Made by a program: the position numbers and the translations under genes. A DNA stretch of 64,000 bases from Phycisphaerales bacterium (GTDB lineage Bacteria > Planctomycetota > Phycisphaerae > UBA1845 > Fen-1342). The notes beneath the pieces are model-generated. The model did not search any database and was not told where the DNA came from. It saw only the letters and a program-made list of their open reading frames with translations. Numbering within the stretch: position 1 is the stretch's first letter; every line of letters starts with the position of its first letter. This document shows positions 60,351-64,000 of this stretch, in pieces. The stretch covers positions 930,001 through 994,000 of the forward strand of contig JADJWG010000002.1 of assembly GCA_016716475.1 (NCBI GenBank), read 5' to 3'.

Positions 60351-61132
60351 GCCACCTCCTCCAGCTCTTTTAGGGTAAATTCACCGCCGCTCCGGATGCG
60401 CTCCCTGAAGCCCGCGATCACATCGTCCGCCGCGCGCACCCGCTCGGCCAGACCCCGCTCGGCCGCACCGCTGTGGATGACTTTGGTCATGGCACCACCA
60501 GCCATCACGATGCGATAGTCCGAAAGCAGCGGAATATAAGGATCGTGGGTGACAAATACGAAGATTTTCCGGTAGCGCCGGAGCAACTCCAGGGCCCGCA
60601 TGCGATGAATCCCCGCGTTCTCGATCTCATCCAGCAACACGATGGGGGCGTTTCCGATAATGACGGCATCGGCGATGAGCAGCGCACGCGTCTGGCCACC
60701 GGAGAGTTCCGTCATACCCACATCGCGACGTACCGGTTCGCCCGTGAGCTCATTGGCAAATGCCAGCGTCTCGTCGATCACGGCTGTCGCCGCACCGTTT
60801 CCGGTGTGGCGAATCTCAGCGTGAATGCGGAGAAAGTCAGCCACCGGCAGGTCCGACAGGAAACTCGTATGCTGGGTGATCAGTGCGATCGGGTGCCGCG
60901 CCGGATCTTCACGGAACACTGGATCGGGTGGCGCTCCGTTCACAAACACCCGCCGGCCGGAGGGTGTCGAGCCGTCCGCGAACAGCTCCAGATCGTTGAT
61001 TAACGTCGTCTTGCCGGATCCCGTCGGGCCAACGATGCTGACGACATCGCCCATCCGCAGCGAGACCGCCGTAACTGCCTCCGGTGACCCGTTCTTGCCC
61101 CGCCCGCCCAACAGGTGCAGTGACTCGATCAT
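60347..61132 (-). CDS. Soluble ABC ATPase of the cofactor operon
   Basis: The 261-residue protein is a complete ABC ATPase domain: Walker A VGPTGSGKTT, Q-loop LITQHTS, signature ELSGGQTRAL, Walker B IVLLDEIEN and H-loop VTHD. There is no permease gene in the operon. Divergence from transport ATPases (only about 160 residues between Walker A and the end of the core, a helical tail ending FTLKELEEV) suggests a non-transport role, as in ATPases that drive redox activation of metal enzymes. ATG 61132 has AGGAG six bases upstream and is the first gene of the operon. Confidence 0.8.
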   Translation of the reverse strand: MIESLHLLGGRGKNGSPEAVTAVSLRMGDVVSIVGPTGSGKTTLINDLELFADGSTPSGRRVFVNGAPPDPVFREDPARHPIALITQHTSFLSDLPVADFLRIHAEIRHTGNGAATAVIDETLAFANELTGEPVRRDVGMTELSGGQTRALLIADAVIIGNAPIVLLDEIENAGIHRMRALELLRRYRKIFVFVTHDPYIPLLSDYRIVMAGGAMTKVIHSGAAERGLAERVRAADDVIAGFRERIRSGGEFTLKELEEVA

Positions 61133-61500
61133 AAGGGCTCCTGAAAGCCAACCTCCGCAGGACGCTCGGCTGAATGCCTCCAGGGCTTAACCGATCCGAC
61201 GGCGGCTGCCGAATCACACCTAGCATTTTCTGCGCCTGTTCAATAACAGGCCAGTTATTTCGATATAAGCCAATCCCTTTTAGTAAGTTATGATCTTCAC
61301 CCGTGCTCTGCTAACTGTCGGAGCAACTCAGCTAAGCTGTAACTTGTGACTGAATTTCTGTTGCATTTGTCAGATTATCCGTGATTGCGACCTCTCTCCC
61401 GCTCAAGTGTGCCCCTCCTCGGTGGATGATCTGTATGCCCGAACCGCGCGCCGCACCGCTGGCAGCGGTCAACCGGATCTGACTGTGAGGCCCCCCGCGG
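61133..61500. other. Intergenic region with AT-rich stretch and a palindrome
   Basis: These 368 bases separate the ABC ATPase start from the pyrophosphatase stop. The stretch 61230-61330 is AT-rich and should hold the operon promoter, but no close -35/-10 pair is seen. A perfect 7-bp inverted repeat (GCCTGTT and AACAGGC, loop CAAT) at 61234-61251 could be an operator. No coding frame is evident. Confidence 0.5.
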
Positions 61501-62061
61501 CTACCCCAACTGGCTCTTCGCGCGTCGCGACAGCTCCGCCATGAACCGGTCGACCGACGCATGCACCTCCGCGCTCGCCGCGGCGGCGTTGTCCCAGCCG
61601 AACGTCTCGGTCGTGATGCCCTCGAGCAGCTTGTACGTCGCGAAGAAGTGCTCCACCTCTCGCAGGAAGTGCTTCGGAACATCCCCCAAGTCGCGGAACT
61701 CCGCAAACAGCGGGTCCGAGTTCGGCACCGCCAGAACCTTGTAGTCGTTCTGGCCGCGGTCGGCCATCCGGAACAGTCCTACGACGCGCGCCTGGATCAG
61801 GCACCCGCTGAACGTCGGCTCGTTCACCATGACAAGAATGTCGAGGTTGTCGCCGTCCTCCGCCAGCGTCTGCGGGATGAACCCGTAATCGCCAGGGTAG
61901 TGGCTCGACGAGTACAGATAGCGGTCGAGGCGCATCAGCCCGGTACGCAGGTCCACTTCGAACTTGCTGCGCCGCCCCTTTGGAATCTCCACGATTGCAT
62001 TCACCGCTGCAGGCAACTCCGTCCCAGCCGGCACCTGCGCATACACGCCACGGTCAATCAT
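61501..62061 (-). CDS. ppa: Inorganic pyrophosphatase (family I)
   Basis: The 186-residue soluble enzyme hydrolyses pyrophosphate to two phosphates. It contains VEIPKGRRSKFEVD, YSSSHYPGDYGFIPQT, the metal-binding DGDNLDILVM and KVLAVPNSDP, all diagnostic of family I. A short C-terminal helix follows. ATG 62061 uses an AAGGAG site that overlaps the end of the mannosidase gene; only five bases separate them, so they are likely cotranscribed. Confidence 0.95.
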   Translation of the reverse strand: MIDRGVYAQVPAGTELPAAVNAIVEIPKGRRSKFEVDLRTGLMRLDRYLYSSSHYPGDYGFIPQTLAEDGDNLDILVMVNEPTFSGCLIQARVVGLFRMADRGQNDYKVLAVPNSDPLFAEFRDLGDVPKHFLREVEHFFATYKLLEGITTETFGWDNAAAASAEVHASVDRFMAELSRRAKSQLG

Positions 62062-62066
62062 GGCGA

Positions 62067-64000
62067 TTACTCCTTCGCCACGCGCGGAGGCAGCGTGAGC
62101 AGCACGGTAGCAATCTTCCGGGGTCCCACCGTGACCCGCACTTCACCAGACGCACCGATCGGCAGCGCTTCGACCTCCTGGCCGTCCAGCCGCGTCCGAA
62201 TGGCCGCCACGGGCCGCTCTGCCAACCGTACCTCCTCAGTCACGGTCTCAGCCGCCACGTTCGACAGCCGCAGCTCAAGCTGGTCGGTCTCCGGGCGTCG
62301 ACGAAATGAAGTCACAATCAGTTTTCCCGGCGTCAGCTTCAACTCCCCGTGGGTCCGCGGAAGTGTCCGCTCCGCGGCGGGCGGTTGCTGCTTGCCCAGT
62401 ACCTGGGAAGTCCGCAGACCACCGGCGACCCGCTGCGCGTGGATCGCCAGGGCCGTCCGGTCCGGCGCCCCGGCCAGCGGCACAAGCCGATACCTGAACT
62501 CGTGCGGACCGTAGCTTTGTGCGCCCGTCTCTTCGCAATCCGTGAAGATGGCGCGCCGGAAACCGCGCAGCAGTGTAAGTGCCAGGGTGCGCTGCGGCTC
62601 ATCACGGACGCCCGTTTCAAAGAGACCCGGCGCCACGATCGCCAGCCCGCGCTGCCGGTCATGCACGGCCGTCCAACTCTGCTGCGGCCGTGTCTCGGTC
62701 GCGAGTTCCCGATACACATGGTTGTCCGCCGGCAGTGCGATCGCCCGCTCCACCACGTCAAACGGTGAATCCGCCAGGTACGTATCCGTCTGGGCACCGC
62801 TCTCGAACAGCACCCGAATACGGTGGTCCCGCACCTGGTTGTCGATCAGGGTCCGCAGTTCGACGTAATCAGCACCGGCGCGCAGCGTCACGTCCGTCTC
62901 GATCACCAGTTCGCGCGTCTCCGGGCTGCGCCGCATCTTCGTGTCAAACTCGAACCGCGCAGGCACCCGCATCCGGTTCGTGATCCGCAGGGTAGCTTTG
63001 AGCGCCCCCTGCTCCACAACCGCCACTTCGGCGTGCGCTCCCGCTGACGAAATGATCTGGTCGTTGACCGCTACCCCGTGGTACCAACCGTCACCGATAT
63101 CCGCCCGCTCCTCGAACACCAGCAGCCGGTCGTAGGTCTGGCCCGTACGCTTGTCATACAGCGCCAGCACACCGCACGCCCCGGCTGTCACCCGCAGGTG
63201 CTCGTTCTCCAGCATACGATCCCCCCGGATGAGCGTCCCCACTGGGTGCCGAGTCGGCGCCGCCACCGGCTTGCACGTCAACGTGGTGTAGCCGAAGGCC
63301 GGGATCTTCAACGGCACCGCCACCGTCACCACGATGCACTCCTGCCCGATCGGAATCCGCCTCCAGGGCCGGTAGAAGCGCCGCCGCTGCGGCCGGTAGG
63401 TCAGGTAGTCAAACGGCAGCTCGACCCCCTCCGCGTCGTACAGGCGGAACCCCACTTTTGCCTCGTATCCGAAAAATTCCATGAACCGGCTTGGGGTTTT
63501 CTCATCAAACCACAACTCCAGGTCCACCGGTCCGTTGATCTCCGCCTGAGTCGGGTTGCACACCAGCAGCGCGAATTGCTCGCCTTCCTGGTCCGGCAGA
63601 TCGACGCGCGTGGCAACCGCGTCGAGTGCATGCCGCAGTACGTTGTCATTGATCAGCCGCGCCTGGTCGAACCGGAACTCCATATCCTTGTGGATCTGGT
63701 CCGGGCTGCAGCCACAGATCGAGTCGTGTGCGTGGTTTTCCAACACGTAGCGCCACGCGCGCCGGATGTAACTGTGTGGATATGCGTATCCTGTCAGCCG
63801 TTCCGCCATGTGCGAGAACGGCTCGACCCACGCGCACAGCTCCGTCTCCCGCGCCCGGTTGTCCTGCTTCAGCCGCACCCGGCTGCTCAACACACCCGGA
63901 ATCACCCAGTTCCCATCCGTCAACTCGAGCCCGGCATTCCGCAGTTCACCTTCGAACACCTGCGGGAGGTCAGCGCTGCGGACCGCCAGCGCCGCTGCAA
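62067..64000 (-). CDS. GH38 alpha-mannosidase, C-terminal part (runs off the window)
   Basis: The open frame reaches the right edge, so only about 644 C-terminal residues are seen. NHAHDSICGCSPDQIHKDME is the GH38 signature around the active site, and the downstream beta-sandwich domains (IPAFGYTTLTCKPV; ENEHLRVTAGACGVLALYDKRTG) match the family. GH38 enzymes remove alpha-mannose from glycans with retention. The apparent ATG or GTG near 63959 is internal; the frame continues upstream (LAVRSADLPQV). It precedes ppa by five bases. Location (cytoplasmic or secreted) cannot be read without the N-terminus. Confidence 0.9.
   Translation of the reverse strand, partial: AAALAVRSADLPQVFEGELRNAGLELTDGNWVIPGVLSSRVRLKQDNRARETELCAWVEPFSHMAERLTGYAYPHSYIRRAWRYVLENHAHDSICGCSPDQIHKDMEFRFDQARLINDNVLRHALDAVATRVDLPDQEGEQFALLVCNPTQAEINGPVDLELWFDEKTPSRFMEFFGYEAKVGFRLYDAEGVELPFDYLTYRPQRRRFYRPWRRIPIGQECIVVTVAVPLKIPAFGYTTLTCKPVAAPTRHPVGTLIRGDRMLENEHLRVTAGACGVLALYDKRTGQTYDRLLVFEERADIGDGWYHGVAVNDQIISSAGAHAEVAVVEQGALKATLRITNRMRVPARFEFDTKMRRSPETRELVIETDVTLRAGADYVELRTLIDNQVRDHRIRVLFESGAQTDTYLADSPFDVVERAIALPADNHVYRELATETRPQQSWTAVHDRQRGLAIVAPGLFETGVRDEPQRTLALTLLRGFRRAIFTDCEETGAQSYGPHEFRYRLVPLAGAPDRTALAIHAQRVAGGLRTSQVLGKQQPPAAERTLPRTHGELKLTPGKLIVTSFRRRPETDQLELRLSNVAAETVTEEVRLAERPVAAIRTRLDGQEVEALPIGASGEVRVTVGPRKIATVLLTLPPRVAKE

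Overview
The window is high-GC bacterial chromosome with no phage, insertion sequence, CRISPR array or plasmid gene. Several traits point to Planctomycetota, probably a Phycisphaerae-like lineage. These are secreted proteins ending in paired dockerin-like calcium loops (GDMNCDGFVTFADI type), an exosortase/EpsI/Wza/Wzc locus with a giant TPR protein, many small lipoproteins of no known family, and a secreted peptidylarginine-deiminase-like enzyme. This placement is inferred from gene content; no rRNA is present to confirm it.

Layout. 0-5 kb: a COG2403-type P-loop protein, a VOC-fold protein and polA. 5-9 kb: a secreted beta-helix/dockerin protein, tRNA-Arg(CCG), a GspE/PilB-type ATPase and a broken STAS gene. 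9-16.5 kb: accessory genes (a membrane protein, a DUF134 / NifX-like / thioesterase operon, twin lipoprotein hydrolases, a large secreted protein). Almost every apparent frameshift in the window falls here, so this segment is either decaying or poorly sequenced. 15.5-22.6 kb: an RfbD-like reductase, glyA with lipoproteins, a secreted TPR protein, a pteridine-reductase-like SDR and truA. 22.7-33.8 kb: a minus-strand exopolysaccharide/exosortase operon (Wza-like exporter, exosortase, EpsI, a 1,702-residue TPR protein, a Wzc-like kinase) with a candidate promoter and terminator; a NeuD-type acyltransferase lies divergently beside it. 35-51 kb: mostly housekeeping genes (purU, mnmE, rnr, prfA) mixed with lipoproteins, the secreted deiminase, an ACT-domain protein, a DUF2752 protein, an SPFH protein with a ribbon-helix-helix partner, and an orphan ABC ATPase. 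A compact promoter, hairpin and terminator unit at 41.5 kb looks like a small RNA gene.

51-57.6 kb: a four-gene respiratory operon resembling the Hmc/Tmc-type transmembrane redox complexes. It encodes a NarI-like membrane subunit, a four-cluster ferredoxin with a C-terminal membrane anchor, an NrfD-like protein fused to a hexaheme cytochrome domain, and a membrane-anchored 23-heme cytochrome. It should move electrons between the quinone pool or cytoplasm and the periplasm.

57.7-61.2 kb: a tightly coupled operon of unknown role (an ABC ATPase without permease, a HypB/UreG-like GTPase, a cysteine desulfurase and an Fe-S protein). It looks like a metallocofactor assembly or enzyme-activation module. 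61.5-64 kb: inorganic pyrophosphatase and the C-terminal part of a GH38 alpha-mannosidase that runs off the window. Together with the Hmc-like complex, the Fe-S/GTPase operon suggests an organism with an anaerobic or facultatively anaerobic metabolism.
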